From contig CANIVF010000013.1 of assembly GCA_947470895.1 (NCBI GenBank), positions 1 to 64,000 of the forward strand: DNA of 64,000 bases. Direction: 5' to 3'. Source of the stretch: Bacteroidota bacterium. GTDB lineage: Bacteria; Bacteroidota; Bacteroidia; Cytophagales; Cyclobacteriaceae. Positions 28,261 to 37,561 of this stretch are shown piece by piece. Positions within the stretch are counted from its first letter, which is position 1; each line of letters opens with the position of its first letter. Both the position numbers and the translations under genes were made by a program. The notes under the pieces are model-generated. The model was given only the letters and a program-made list of their open reading frames with translations. It was not told the DNA's origin and did not search any database.

Positions 28261-28743
28261 TTAAATCATTTTTTCAATCATGCTCATGACCTGCGCTAAG
28301 TATACTTTATCGGTTTCATCAAAGTCGTTGAGCTGATCACTGTCTACATCCAGCACGAGTGCTACTTCTCCATTTTTTACGACAGGTAAAACAATTTCAG
28401 ATTTAGAATCGGAACTACAGGCAATGTGACCGGGAAACTCATCAACATTAGGCACAATGATCGTTTGCTTCTCTTTCCAGCTTGCACCACAAACACCTTT
28501 TCCAAAAGCAATGCGTGTGCAGGCGATCGATCCCTGAAAAGGACCTAATACCAATTCATTATTTTTTACGATGTAAAATCCCACCCAAAAGAAATTCATC
28601 GATTGCCGAAGTGCTGCTGCGATGTTGGAGAGATTGGCGATCAGATCGGGCTCACCCGAAGTAAGCGCTTCAATCTGAGGAACCAGCATCTGATAACGTG
28701 CAACTTTATCTTTTGATGATGAGATGATCAGGTTTTCAGCCAT
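28261..28743 (-). CDS. msrC: Free methionine-(R)-sulfoxide reductase (GAF domain)
   Basis: Reduces free methionine-R-sulfoxide to methionine. A single GAF domain of 160 residues covers the whole protein, the usual size. The three cysteines of the fRMsr active site are present: Cys75 in GSIACTRIAFGKGVCG, Cys85 in the same stretch, and Cys109 in FPGHIACSSDSKSEIVLP. The acidic residues near DVDSDQLNDFDETD that bind the substrate are also kept. First gene of a two-gene operon with the MutS-like ATPase. Confidence 0.88.
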   Translation of the reverse strand: MAENLIISSSKDKVARYQMLVPQIEALTSGEPDLIANLSNIAAALRQSMNFFWVGFYIVKNNELVLGPFQGSIACTRIAFGKGVCGASWKEKQTIIVPNVDEFPGHIACSSDSKSEIVLPVVKNGEVALVLDVDSDQLNDFDETDKVYLAQVMSMIEKMI

Positions 28744-28795
28744 ACTATTTATAATGGCTCAAAATTGATAAAAAGACCGGTGGTAACCTATCGAC

Positions 28796-28867
28796 TTACG
28801 ATTGATAAAAGAGGATTACAATAATAACGGCTACCAAAATCCCAATTACTGAAAGAATATTTCTCAT
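28796..28867 (-). CDS. Possible 23-residue membrane microprotein
   Basis: A short reading frame with ATG at 28867 and TAA at 28796-28798 encodes MRNILSVIGILVAVIIVILF plus YQS, a single hydrophobic helix with a positive start. Bacteroidota genomes contain many small one-helix proteins of this form. It occupies the otherwise empty 185-base gap between the PLP enzyme and msrC. No conservation evidence is available here. Confidence 0.4.
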   Translation of the reverse strand: MRNILSVIGILVAVIIVILFYQS

Positions 28868-28928
28868 TTTCAAGGAGCATAATTTCCCATGAAGCACTAC
28901 AGGAACTTCTCCCAGCACGACTAATGGT

Positions 28929-30461
28929 CTAATTACCATCTATTGGATAGATGGTTGATCCCGTATTGATGATCAGCATCTTTTCATCTTTGGGAAGCTC
29001 ATCCTTCATTTGAAGTAGCAAGGCAAGACCGGCCACACCGGAAGGCTCGCTTCGGATGGAATGTTTCTTTATAATTTCTAAAGCCTCCTCTACAAAATTT
29101 TCATCTACTTCCAAAATTCCCGAAAGGTTACCGATGCGTTGATTTTGAATGAGTGAATTGATATAAAACTGATAATCATCCAGCGATGGCAGATAGTAGG
29201 AAAAAAGTTTATCCATACGCGAGTTGGAATCGTGCGTGGTGGCGCCTAAAAAATTACACTTGCTTACTTTTTGTATGTCGCCAGAAAAACGCGGATCGTG
29301 TTTATAGATGCGGTTGTTGAACTCGCGCTCAGCAATAATCAAAATATTGACAAACAAATCGCCTGTGCCAAAGGGAACAAAACAATACGAAGGGTTTTCG
29401 TTCATCACCTCATACGAAAGCCAATCATAATAATTATCGTTGTAGCGATCCAGAATTTCGCGGTAGGTGATATCAATACCTTCCTTGTTATTGGTGAGTT
29501 CTTTGATATCTTTTCCGGTAAGTGATTGCTTGCTCAGATCTGTTTCATAAATCTCGCAACCCATTTTGCGCAGCGAGTCTTTGATTTGTTTGCTGATGTT
29601 GTAATCCATCAACACCTTTAGTTTCGTATTTACTTTATACAAATTAAAAAAGTGCTGAATTGCTGCGGCCGCACTGCCCGAAGAAATAATAGAAACTTCT
29701 TTAATATGATAGCGCTTCGCTTTGATCAGAACCTCCCACGCCATGCGCGATTTATGTGTGCCTGTTGGATTGGTGCTTTCATCTTTCAACCACACGTTAG
29801 TGAATCCCGGCACGTCAAGCTTAATCGTGTTTGATGCCGGGAATTTCGGTTCATAAAACGGTCGTGGTGGAAATTCTGGTTTCTGCGGATCGTTTATTGA
29901 AGGAACATATAAACCTTCAATGTCTTCACCAGAAAAAGTGTCTTTCTGCCGCTCATCCTTGAGCTGTTCTTTCAATAAATCAATTTCCTTATTCGATAAT
30001 TTTTCAAACAGCACATTGGCAATCTTGGTGGCAAAGGAATCCATGTTCTCAGCTCCTAATGACTTTGTTCTCTCTTCTTCCAGTTCATCCTCTTCACCAG
30101 CATCTAATAGATTTTTGTACTTTTCGCGAAAGCGCTCGTTGATCAACGCATTCCAATCCCATGAATTTTTAGTGGCAAACAAAGCCAACAAGTTTCGTAG
30201 TGTTTGTGTTGCCCCAGGAGGAGTTTTCAAATTGAATGCTCTTCGCAATAAATCTTCGGATGGCCCTTGCGGATAGCTGAGAGAAAGTTGTGGGTCCAGT
30301 GCCGGAGTATTCTTGACAAAATCCTTCACCGCCTTTTGAAGGCCGTGAATGAAACTCCAACGACCGGTACCTGCCGATTCATGATGACCGGTTCTTGTCA
30401 GTTGTTCACGAACGAGATCGAGGATTTCTTTAGGTATGCGTTTAGCGGAAGCTTTCTTCAT
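28929..30461 (-). CDS. Fold-type II PLP-dependent enzyme (threonine/cysteine synthase-like) with N-terminal extension
   Basis: A 510-residue protein. From about residue 215 onward it resembles tryptophan-synthase-beta-type PLP enzymes: VWLKDESTNPTGTHKSRMAWE (PLP lysine in THKSR near 246), SIISSGSAAAAIQHF, which replaces the usual SSGNxG phosphate/cofactor loop, FVPFGTGDLFVNI and a serine-containing end IINTGSTIYPIDG. The first ~200 residues are mostly helical and charged, with no domain I recognise. The substrate is unknown; related proteins are often annotated as cysteine synthase or threonine synthase, but the altered loops make this doubtful. Transcribed as a single gene. Confidence 0.75.
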   Translation of the reverse strand: MKKASAKRIPKEILDLVREQLTRTGHHESAGTGRWSFIHGLQKAVKDFVKNTPALDPQLSLSYPQGPSEDLLRRAFNLKTPPGATQTLRNLLALFATKNSWDWNALINERFREKYKNLLDAGEEDELEEERTKSLGAENMDSFATKIANVLFEKLSNKEIDLLKEQLKDERQKDTFSGEDIEGLYVPSINDPQKPEFPPRPFYEPKFPASNTIKLDVPGFTNVWLKDESTNPTGTHKSRMAWEVLIKAKRYHIKEVSIISSGSAAAAIQHFFNLYKVNTKLKVLMDYNISKQIKDSLRKMGCEIYETDLSKQSLTGKDIKELTNNKEGIDITYREILDRYNDNYYDWLSYEVMNENPSYCFVPFGTGDLFVNILIIAEREFNNRIYKHDPRFSGDIQKVSKCNFLGATTHDSNSRMDKLFSYYLPSLDDYQFYINSLIQNQRIGNLSGILEVDENFVEEALEIIKKHSIRSEPSGVAGLALLLQMKDELPKDEKMLIINTGSTIYPIDGN

Positions 30462-30527
30462 ATGACAAAAGATCGCAGTATATAAGGATATTCACAACCC
30501 ATTGGCATAATTACCTTTATTACCTTC

Positions 30528-31259
30528 TCAACTTACAGCAGCAGACCCTGCCTTATTCTCCTCTTCAGTTTGAATCGGAGTTTCAGTTGTTAATGTCTCT
30601 TCTGAATTCAACTCTGTTACTGATTCAGCACTTTGCTCATGCTGAATAGCGGATGTGGAAACCTCCTCCACAGATGTTTCTGCAAATTGATCAGCAAAAA
30701 ATCTTCTTTGTGATATCAGTATTGTTGCCACACCAATAAAGATAGATGAATCCGCAATATTGAACACCGGGCTGAAGAACTCAAAATACTCACCACCTTT
30801 CAAGGGAACCCAATCGGGCCACTGAAAATGAAATAACGGAAAATAAAGCATGTCAATCACCTGGCCGTGAAACCATCGCGCGGGTGAATCCACCGGAGCG
30901 TTATTCAAAAACACACCATAAAACGTACTGTCGATTACGTTGCCGATCGCTCCACCTAATATAAGTCCCAAACAAATGAGAAATCCGTTGTGCGCTTTTT
31001 TACGCACCATCGTAATCAGGTAATAGGAAATGCCGAACATAGCTACGATTCTAAAAAGCGTGAGTGCCAGTTTTCCGAATTCGCTTTCCCAACGAATGCC
31101 GAAGGCCATGCCTGGATTAAGTAAGTAATGTAGCCTGAACCATTCACCGATCACATTGATCTCCTGATGAAGATACATGTTGTGATGCACCAATAACTTG
31201 CTAGCCTGATCGATGAAGATCACGCCTAACGCAATCAAAAAATATTTTATATAACCCAT
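30528..31259 (-). CDS. lspA: Lipoprotein signal peptidase (signal peptidase II) with acidic tail
   Basis: Cleaves signal peptides from diacylated prolipoproteins in the inner membrane. The catalytic aspartates are Asp110 in GNVIDSTFYG and Asp170 in FNIADSSIF; the N-terminal FIDQASKLLV and LLNPGMAFG are also conserved. Four transmembrane helices are visible. The protein has 243 residues, about 75 more than E. coli LspA. The excess is a periplasmic insertion of ~40 residues before the second aspartate and a Glu/Thr/Ser-rich tail of ~55 residues. It is 44 bases downstream of ileS, the classic ileS-lspA pairing. Confidence 0.94.
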   Translation of the reverse strand: MGYIKYFLIALGVIFIDQASKLLVHHNMYLHQEINVIGEWFRLHYLLNPGMAFGIRWESEFGKLALTLFRIVAMFGISYYLITMVRKKAHNGFLICLGLILGGAIGNVIDSTFYGVFLNNAPVDSPARWFHGQVIDMLYFPLFHFQWPDWVPLKGGEYFEFFSPVFNIADSSIFIGVATILISQRRFFADQFAETSVEEVSTSAIQHEQSAESVTELNSEETLTTETPIQTEEENKAGSAAVS

Positions 31260-31303
31260 AGTTTATTCCCGCTGCGCAGGACATCCGTTAATAATAACTC
31301 TAT

Positions 31304-34300
31304 TTAACTTATTTTGATTTTAACCCTCAACACAAACTCATCCATATCCACTTCGGTGGCGTCAGCTACGCTGCTCTTTAGCTCCAACGACAATGCTTGT
31401 GTCTCTGCGCTGATGTAATCTTTGTATTCGTTGAGGGCGGCCGTAATGGCTTCACCATCTTTCTCCACTTCAATCGCAATCTTATCCAACACCTGAAGGC
31501 CCATATCCTTACGCAGGTTCTGAATACGATTTACAAAATCACGGGCCACGCCTTCACGCTTCAGTTCATCGGTAAGCGTAATATCCAGCGCAACGGTCAA
31601 TCCGTTTTCAGAAGCTACTGCCCAACCTGGAATATCTTCAGAAGAAATAAGAACATCGTCCAATACCATCTCAAATCCACCTTTGGTTAACGTTCCGCTC
31701 TTTTCAATGACTTGAATATCTTCTTTAGTGAATGTATTAATCACAGCCGATACTTCTTTCATCTTCGGGCCGTATTGCTTACCCAGCTTGGCAAAGTTGG
31801 GTTTCACTTTCTTCACCAACAAACCTGAAGTATCATCGATATACTGAATCTCTTTTACGTTTACTTCTGCTTTGATGATGGCCTCCACACTACGAACGAG
31901 TTGCGAAAATTTTTCATCCAACACAGGAAGCAATATTTTTTGAAGTGGCGTGCGCACTTTGATCTTACTGTTCTTTCGGATAGAATGCACTAACGAACAA
32001 ATGCGCTGTGCATAATCCATCGACTTTTCTAACTCTTCATCTTTTCTCTTTGAATCTGCTTTGATCAATAAGGTATGATGAATTGATTCGTACTGAAGCG
32101 GAGTATTGAGTTGCTTCGCGCGATCACGGATATTGTCCGTAAGATTTTTATACAACCACTCACTGTAGAATGGAGCGATAGGTGCCATCAATTGAGCGGT
32201 CACCATCAGGCACTCATACAAGGTTTCGTACGCGGCACGTTTATCTTCAGACAATGCACTGCCATCTTTGGTCGATACGGATGAAGTAGGTTGCCAGAAA
32301 CGTTTTCTGTTCAAGCGCACATACCAGTTTGATAAATGATCGTTCACAAACTCCTGAATAGCGCGTGCTGCTTTCGTGGGCTCGTACTCATTATATGCAG
32401 CAGTAACTTCTTCAATCAAGGATTGCTCTTTCGTGATGATCCACTTATCCAGCGGAGCCAGTTTATGATGTGGAACATTATTCGTTTCATCTTTTATGAA
32501 GCCATCGATGTTGGCATACAATACAAAGAATGAATACGTGTTACTCAGTGTTCCAAAAAATCTGCGTTGTGTTTCTCCAATGCCGTCAAAGTCAAACTTA
32601 AGGTTGTCCCATGGCGGTGCGTTCTCCATCATGTACCAGCGCACAGCATCAGGACCGTATTTGCTCAATGTTTCAAATGGGTTCACCACGTTGCCTTTGC
32701 TCTTGCTCATCTTGTTGCCGCTCTTGTCGAGCACCAGTCCGTTGGAGATTACATTCTTGAATGAAACTCCACCGTTACCTACTTTCTTATTTACCGCTTT
32801 GATGTCATCACTGCTTTCGCTCAACATAACAGCAATCGCGTGAAGCGTGAAGAACCAACCACGGGTTTGGTCAACACCTTCGGCAATAAAATCAGCAGGA
32901 TAATTTTTTTCGAATACTTCCTTATTCTCAAATGGATAATGCCACTGAGCGTACGGCATGGCACCAGAATCAAACCACACGTCAATCAAATCAGCTTCGC
33001 GATACATCGGTTGGCCTGTTGCACTCACTAAAACAATTTCATCTACGTATGGTCGATGTAAATCATTTAACTCGATGGCAGATGCTGGATTCTGGATACC
33101 AGACATATTGGCTTTCTCAATCTCCGCTCTCAGCTGATCTAAAGAACCAATGCAAAGTTCTTCCTTGCCATCTTTTGATCGCCAGATAGGAAGTGGTGTG
33201 CCCCAGTAACGTGAGCGCGATAGATTCCAGTCAACAAGATTTTCCAACCAGTTGCCAAAGCGACCACTGCCGGTAGATTCCGGTTTCCAGTTAATGGTCT
33301 TGTTTAATTCCACCATTCTATCCTTCAATGACGTGGTTTTGATAAACCAACTATCGAGTGGATAATACAATACCGGCTTATCCGTGCGCCAGCAATGTGG
33401 ATAGGTGTGTTCGTACTTCTCTACTTTGAAGGCTTTGTTCTCTTCCTTCAAGATGATAGAGACGATGACATCCGTGTTTTTATAATCCGGATGGCTTTCA
33501 TCTTCATTAGTATAATTTTTCACATAAAAATCATCCGCGCCAAGCAACTTGTGCGTTTTGATTCCAAACTTCTTCACACCTTCTGCAAGACGCTCGCCAA
33601 TGATCGATATGAATTTTCCTTTCCTGTCAACCGTAGGGACTTCATTATCCAATTCATCTTTGATGGTCAGCGCAGGAATTCCGTTTTGCTTGGCAGCTCG
33701 AAAGTCATCCGCACCAAAAGTCGGAGATATATGCACAACGCCTGTTCCGTCTTCGGTAGTAACGAAGTCACCGGTTATTACCTGAAATGCTTTGTCTGCA
33801 TCATAGAAGGGTTGCAGGTAAGGCATGAGTTGTTCGTAACGAATACCGATAAGACCTTTACCGGTAAACTCTTGAACAATTTCAAATGGAATGTTCTTAT
33901 CACCTGCTTTGAAATCCTCCAGCTTCAACTCTTTATTCTTCTCAGAAAAATATTTTGAAACAAGATCTTTCGCCAATACAATACTCACCGGCTTGTGTGT
34001 GTATTGATTATATGAATTTACCTGGACGTATTTTACTTGTTCACCAACTGCAAGCGCTGTATTGGATGGAAGCGTCCACGGTGTGGTGGTCCAGGCAAGG
34101 ATGAACACTTCACCTTTTGGTTGCTTAAACAAAAACTCCGACTTCGCATCTCTCGTCACGTTAAACTGAGCAACGATCGAAGTATCCTTCACATCTTTAT
34201 AGCAACCCGGCAAGTTCAACTCGTGCGAACTTAATCCTGTTCCTGCGGCAGGAGAATATGGCTGAATGGTGTAGCCTTTATACAATAATTTCTTATCGTA

Positions 34301-34801
34301 CAGCTGCTTTAATATCCACCACAGTGATTCAATGTATTCTTTTTCGTAGGTGATGTACGGTTTTTCAAGATCTACCCAGTAGCCCATCTTCATGGTGAGG
34401 TCGTCCCACTGATCTTTGTATTTCATTACCGTTTCGCGGCACTTCTTATTGTAATCTTCAACAGAAATTTTTCTTCCGATATCATCTTTGGTGATGCCCA
34501 GTTCTTTTTCAACCTGCAGTTCCACCGGAAGGCCATGGGTATCCCATCCGCCCTTGCGGTTTACCTGAAAGCCTTGCAATGTTTTGAAACGGCAGAAAAT
34601 ATCTTTTACCGTACGTGCCATCACGTGGTGAATACCCGGAGTTCCATTGGCAGAAGGCGGACCTTCGTAAAAAGTAAATGATGGCGATCCCTCACGATTG
34701 GTCACCGATTTTTCAAAAATCCGTTCCTGTTTCCAGAACGCTAAAATTTCAGAAGCCACCTGGGCCAGGTTCAATTCCTTAAATTCTCTGTATTTGCTCA
34801 C
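31304..34801 (-). CDS. ileS: Isoleucyl-tRNA synthetase
   Basis: Charges tRNA-Ile and edits mischarged valine. The HIGH-type motif is GTPGIHH in SANGTPGIHHVM and the KMSKS motif is intact in GNKMSKSKGNVVNP. The CP1 editing domain lies between them, including TTPWTLPSN and FVTTEDGTGVVHISPTFGADD. The anticodon-binding part follows (WYVRLNRKRFW). I start at GTG 34801 (MSKYREFKELNL), eight codons inside a longer frame beginning TTG at 34825, because the family begins at this point. The protein is 1,165 residues, the long type used by Bacteroidota, without the C-terminal zinc-binding cysteines of E. coli IleS. Confidence 0.96.
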   Translation of the reverse strand: MSKYREFKELNLAQVASEILAFWKQERIFEKSVTNREGSPSFTFYEGPPSANGTPGIHHVMARTVKDIFCRFKTLQGFQVNRKGGWDTHGLPVELQVEKELGITKDDIGRKISVEDYNKKCRETVMKYKDQWDDLTMKMGYWVDLEKPYITYEKEYIESLWWILKQLYDKKLLYKGYTIQPYSPAAGTGLSSHELNLPGCYKDVKDTSIVAQFNVTRDAKSEFLFKQPKGEVFILAWTTTPWTLPSNTALAVGEQVKYVQVNSYNQYTHKPVSIVLAKDLVSKYFSEKNKELKLEDFKAGDKNIPFEIVQEFTGKGLIGIRYEQLMPYLQPFYDADKAFQVITGDFVTTEDGTGVVHISPTFGADDFRAAKQNGIPALTIKDELDNEVPTVDRKGKFISIIGERLAEGVKKFGIKTHKLLGADDFYVKNYTNEDESHPDYKNTDVIVSIILKEENKAFKVEKYEHTYPHCWRTDKPVLYYPLDSWFIKTTSLKDRMVELNKTINWKPESTGSGRFGNWLENLVDWNLSRSRYWGTPLPIWRSKDGKEELCIGSLDQLRAEIEKANMSGIQNPASAIELNDLHRPYVDEIVLVSATGQPMYREADLIDVWFDSGAMPYAQWHYPFENKEVFEKNYPADFIAEGVDQTRGWFFTLHAIAVMLSESSDDIKAVNKKVGNGGVSFKNVISNGLVLDKSGNKMSKSKGNVVNPFETLSKYGPDAVRWYMMENAPPWDNLKFDFDGIGETQRRFFGTLSNTYSFFVLYANIDGFIKDETNNVPHHKLAPLDKWIITKEQSLIEEVTAAYNEYEPTKAARAIQEFVNDHLSNWYVRLNRKRFWQPTSSVSTKDGSALSEDKRAAYETLYECLMVTAQLMAPIAPFYSEWLYKNLTDNIRDRAKQLNTPLQYESIHHTLLIKADSKRKDEELEKSMDYAQRICSLVHSIRKNSKIKVRTPLQKILLPVLDEKFSQLVRSVEAIIKAEVNVKEIQYIDDTSGLLVKKVKPNFAKLGKQYGPKMKEVSAVINTFTKEDIQVIEKSGTLTKGGFEMVLDDVLISSEDIPGWAVASENGLTVALDITLTDELKREGVARDFVNRIQNLRKDMGLQVLDKIAIEVEKDGEAITAALNEYKDYISAETQALSLELKSSVADATEVDMDEFVLRVKIKIS

Positions 34802-34938
34802 TTCTTGTAAAAATAAAGGCCGCAATTTAGGGTTTTTTGTCCATTGGACAGCAGGAAATTGAGGTGGGTGCGGAGAGTAAAGCTGTGAGTTAACAGCAAC
34901 GAGGAGCTTCTCATAGCTAAAAACTCGTGTCTTGAAGC

Positions 34939-37389
34939 TTATTCCGAAGATCCTTTCCGGTCGTGAATCCTGATTTTACCCAAATCAATCTCTTCATCTT
35001 CCTGTTCACCAATAAAACTGGAATCAAAGTCATCGATAGGAAGGTGCTCCTTCGACTTCTTGGGTTTATCAAACGTCATGATCAGCGCAGGCAGCAAAAT
35101 CAGGTTGGTAAACATAGAGATGATCAGCGTTGTTGAGGTTAGTAACCCCAAAGCAACCGTTCCTCCAAAATCAGAAAAAGCGAAAATGATAAATCCGGCA
35201 AACAATACGACCGAAGTGTATACGATGCTCTTGCCTGTTTCCAAAATGCTTTCGCTCACAGAACGAGGAACAAAAAAACCAGTTGCCAATAACTCTTGTC
35301 GATACTTCGCTAGGAAGCGGATGGAGTTATCGACAGAGATACCGAATGTAATACTGAAGATCAATGCCGTGCTGGCTTTGAGTGGAATGTTGAAATATCC
35401 CATCAGCCCAGCAGTGATCATCAGCGCAATCAGGTTCGGTATTAATGAAATCAAAATCATACGCGCATTAGCAAACAAGATGGCCATTGATAGCGTAATG
35501 AGTATACAGGCCAAGACTAAACTCTCGGTGAGGTTTGCTATTAAAAACTTATTGCCCTTAATAAAAATTTTAGAAGAGCCCGTAACGGTAACGGTTACTG
35601 AATCGCTTTCTGAATGCAAGGTCTTTTTAAGTTCTGCGACCAGCCTATCTGCTTTAGGCTGAATCACCTGGTTTACCAGCGAGTCCATTTTGACAGATCC
35701 AATATCAACCATTTGCAGGGAAATTCGCATTTTGCTATAGGTTGAATCTACAAACGAATTGAATAATCCACTGTTGTCTGATTGTCCTTTCAGGTAACCC
35801 AACACATACTTGGCTTCCATATCCGAACTGGGAAGACCATACCACTCAGGATTGTTTCTATAGTACGCCTGGCGCGAAGCTTTGATAAAACTCAATATGG
35901 AAATCGGGCGAGAAGTTACGGTGATCGAATCGAGTGAAGACTCAAATGATTCAATGGTGCGTGCAATCTTTAGACTTTGAAGAGGCTTCTTTTTTTTCGT
36001 CTTCAGGTCAATCTCAATCTCCAGTGGCATAATACCATTGAAATTCTCCTCCACAAATTTCAGGTCTTTTTTAATATCGCTTTCTTCCGGAATATCATCC
36101 ACCATGTAGGAAACCGAATATAGCCGCATCATTCCAAATATGGCAATAACCGTAATGGCAATCGTAGCGGCATAGATGGCCATGCGATGACGATGAACCA
36201 ACAAATCGATCATCTTAACAAATCCACCTAGTATTTTGAAATTCAAATGCTGCAAATGCTTGGCAGTAGGTTCAGGCATCCATGATAAAATACCGGGGAT
36301 CATCACCAGGCTAACAACAAATAGCGAGATGATGTTGATACCGGCTACAATACCAAACTCGCGCAAAATGGTAATGTCGGTTGATAGTAAAGTCAGGAAA
36401 CCGATAGCAACAGTGAGGTTGGTGAGGAATGTAGCCAAACCCATCTTCTTCACTACCGCCTCAATTGCTTCAAATTTATTTTTGCGATTCACATACTCGA
36501 GGTGATACTTGTTGAGTAGATAAATTGCATTGGTGATGCCAATGGTTACAATGACCGGAGGAATCAATCCGCTTAGCAAACTGATTTTAAAACCTAACAA
36601 CGCTATCGTACCAATCGTCCAGACCACCACCACGCCAATCATGATCATGGAAAAAATAACGGCCCTGATCGACCGGAAGAATAACAACATGATCACCCCT
36701 GTAACGATGGCAGAGAGATACAGGAAAAATGAAAGTTCCTTACGCACCTGAAAGGCCATCACCGAACGTACAAATGGCAGACCGGCATAATGAATCTTTA
36801 TCCCCGTTTGCTCGCTGAATTCGGTTCCGATTTTAATCAACGCATTAGTTACATCAAGCCGTTTGGCTGAGTTGGCATACTCCTTATTCATGGGAGCTAA
36901 TACAAGTGTTGCTCCGTTGTCAACATTGACTAATTGACCCATGTAGAATTTCTGATCTCGTGCAATCGCCAGCAAACTATCAAGCTGTTGTTGCGAGTTG
37001 ATCTCATCCGGAAACAGAGGATCGAGATAGAATTTCTTTTGTACGGTATCCTTTAGGATAATCCGCATCAGCGGTAATGATAAGACTTCGTTTACGCCAT
37101 CTATTTTTTTTACATCATTACTAAACTGCTTGAGCCTTTTAAAAATTTCGAGTTGGTAGATAGCACTGTCTTTGAACCCTATCGCCATCATGTTTCCGTC
37201 TTCGCCAAACTGCGCCTTGAACTTATTCAAGAACACCATTTCAGGATCTTTGGGAGGCACGGTGCGCATAAAATCATAACTCATCTCCACCTTCGAAGCA
37301 TAGTAGCCCATCACCACGGTGATAAGTGCAATGACAACCGTAAGCGGTAATCTAAACTTGATGATAAACTGCGCAGTTTTAGTCCACAT
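34939..37389 (-). CDS. RND/MMPL-superfamily exporter
   Basis: An 816-residue inner-membrane protein with the duplicated RND layout: one helix near residues 12-30, a large periplasmic loop (30-210), five helices (about 215-360), a second helix-loop part starting near 400, and five closing helices (about 620-770). Motifs in the helix bundles such as GLIPPVIVTIGITNAIYLLNKY and FSITFGISVDNSIRFLAKY match the sterol-sensing-like/MMPL group. These use proton flow to move lipids or hydrophobic compounds. There is no adjacent membrane-fusion or outer-membrane partner, so it probably acts alone. The acidic C-terminal tail (FIGEQEDEEIDLG) is cytoplasmic. Confidence 0.85.
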   Translation of the reverse strand: MWTKTAQFIIKFRLPLTVVIALITVVMGYYASKVEMSYDFMRTVPPKDPEMVFLNKFKAQFGEDGNMMAIGFKDSAIYQLEIFKRLKQFSNDVKKIDGVNEVLSLPLMRIILKDTVQKKFYLDPLFPDEINSQQQLDSLLAIARDQKFYMGQLVNVDNGATLVLAPMNKEYANSAKRLDVTNALIKIGTEFSEQTGIKIHYAGLPFVRSVMAFQVRKELSFFLYLSAIVTGVIMLLFFRSIRAVIFSMIMIGVVVVWTIGTIALLGFKISLLSGLIPPVIVTIGITNAIYLLNKYHLEYVNRKNKFEAIEAVVKKMGLATFLTNLTVAIGFLTLLSTDITILREFGIVAGINIISLFVVSLVMIPGILSWMPEPTAKHLQHLNFKILGGFVKMIDLLVHRHRMAIYAATIAITVIAIFGMMRLYSVSYMVDDIPEESDIKKDLKFVEENFNGIMPLEIEIDLKTKKKKPLQSLKIARTIESFESSLDSITVTSRPISILSFIKASRQAYYRNNPEWYGLPSSDMEAKYVLGYLKGQSDNSGLFNSFVDSTYSKMRISLQMVDIGSVKMDSLVNQVIQPKADRLVAELKKTLHSESDSVTVTVTGSSKIFIKGNKFLIANLTESLVLACILITLSMAILFANARMILISLIPNLIALMITAGLMGYFNIPLKASTALIFSITFGISVDNSIRFLAKYRQELLATGFFVPRSVSESILETGKSIVYTSVVLFAGFIIFAFSDFGGTVALGLLTSTTLIISMFTNLILLPALIMTFDKPKKSKEHLPIDDFDSSFIGEQEDEEIDLGKIRIHDRKGSSE

Positions 37390-37509
37390 GATAAGCGAGG
37401 TAATCCATTTTTGATGAAGGCTTAAAACTAAGGATTTTTGGATAGATTCTACCTGACTGAAGTCATTTTACAAACTCGTGATGATCTTCGGGTAGTGTAC
37501 CCTAAATGA

Positions 37510-37536
37510 TAACGGAGGGATATAAACCCTCCGTTA
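37510..37536 (-). terminator. Hairpin terminator downstream of lpd
   Basis: A perfect 10-bp stem, TAACGGAGGG (37510-37519) against CCCTCCGTTA (37527-37536), with a seven-base loop, lies 26 bases after the lpd stop. No long T-run follows on the minus strand, so termination is inferred from stem strength and position. Confidence 0.6.
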
Positions 37537-37561
37537 TTCAATTTAAAAGTATTCGATACTA

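Noticed and set aside
33395-33958. Plus-strand open frame of 187 codons
   Set aside because: Lies wholly antisense to ileS; the phenylalanine/isoleucine-rich sequence is typical of shadow frames.
35060-35662. Plus-strand open frame of 200 codons
   Set aside because: Antisense to the RND exporter. The long frame follows from codon bias of the real gene.
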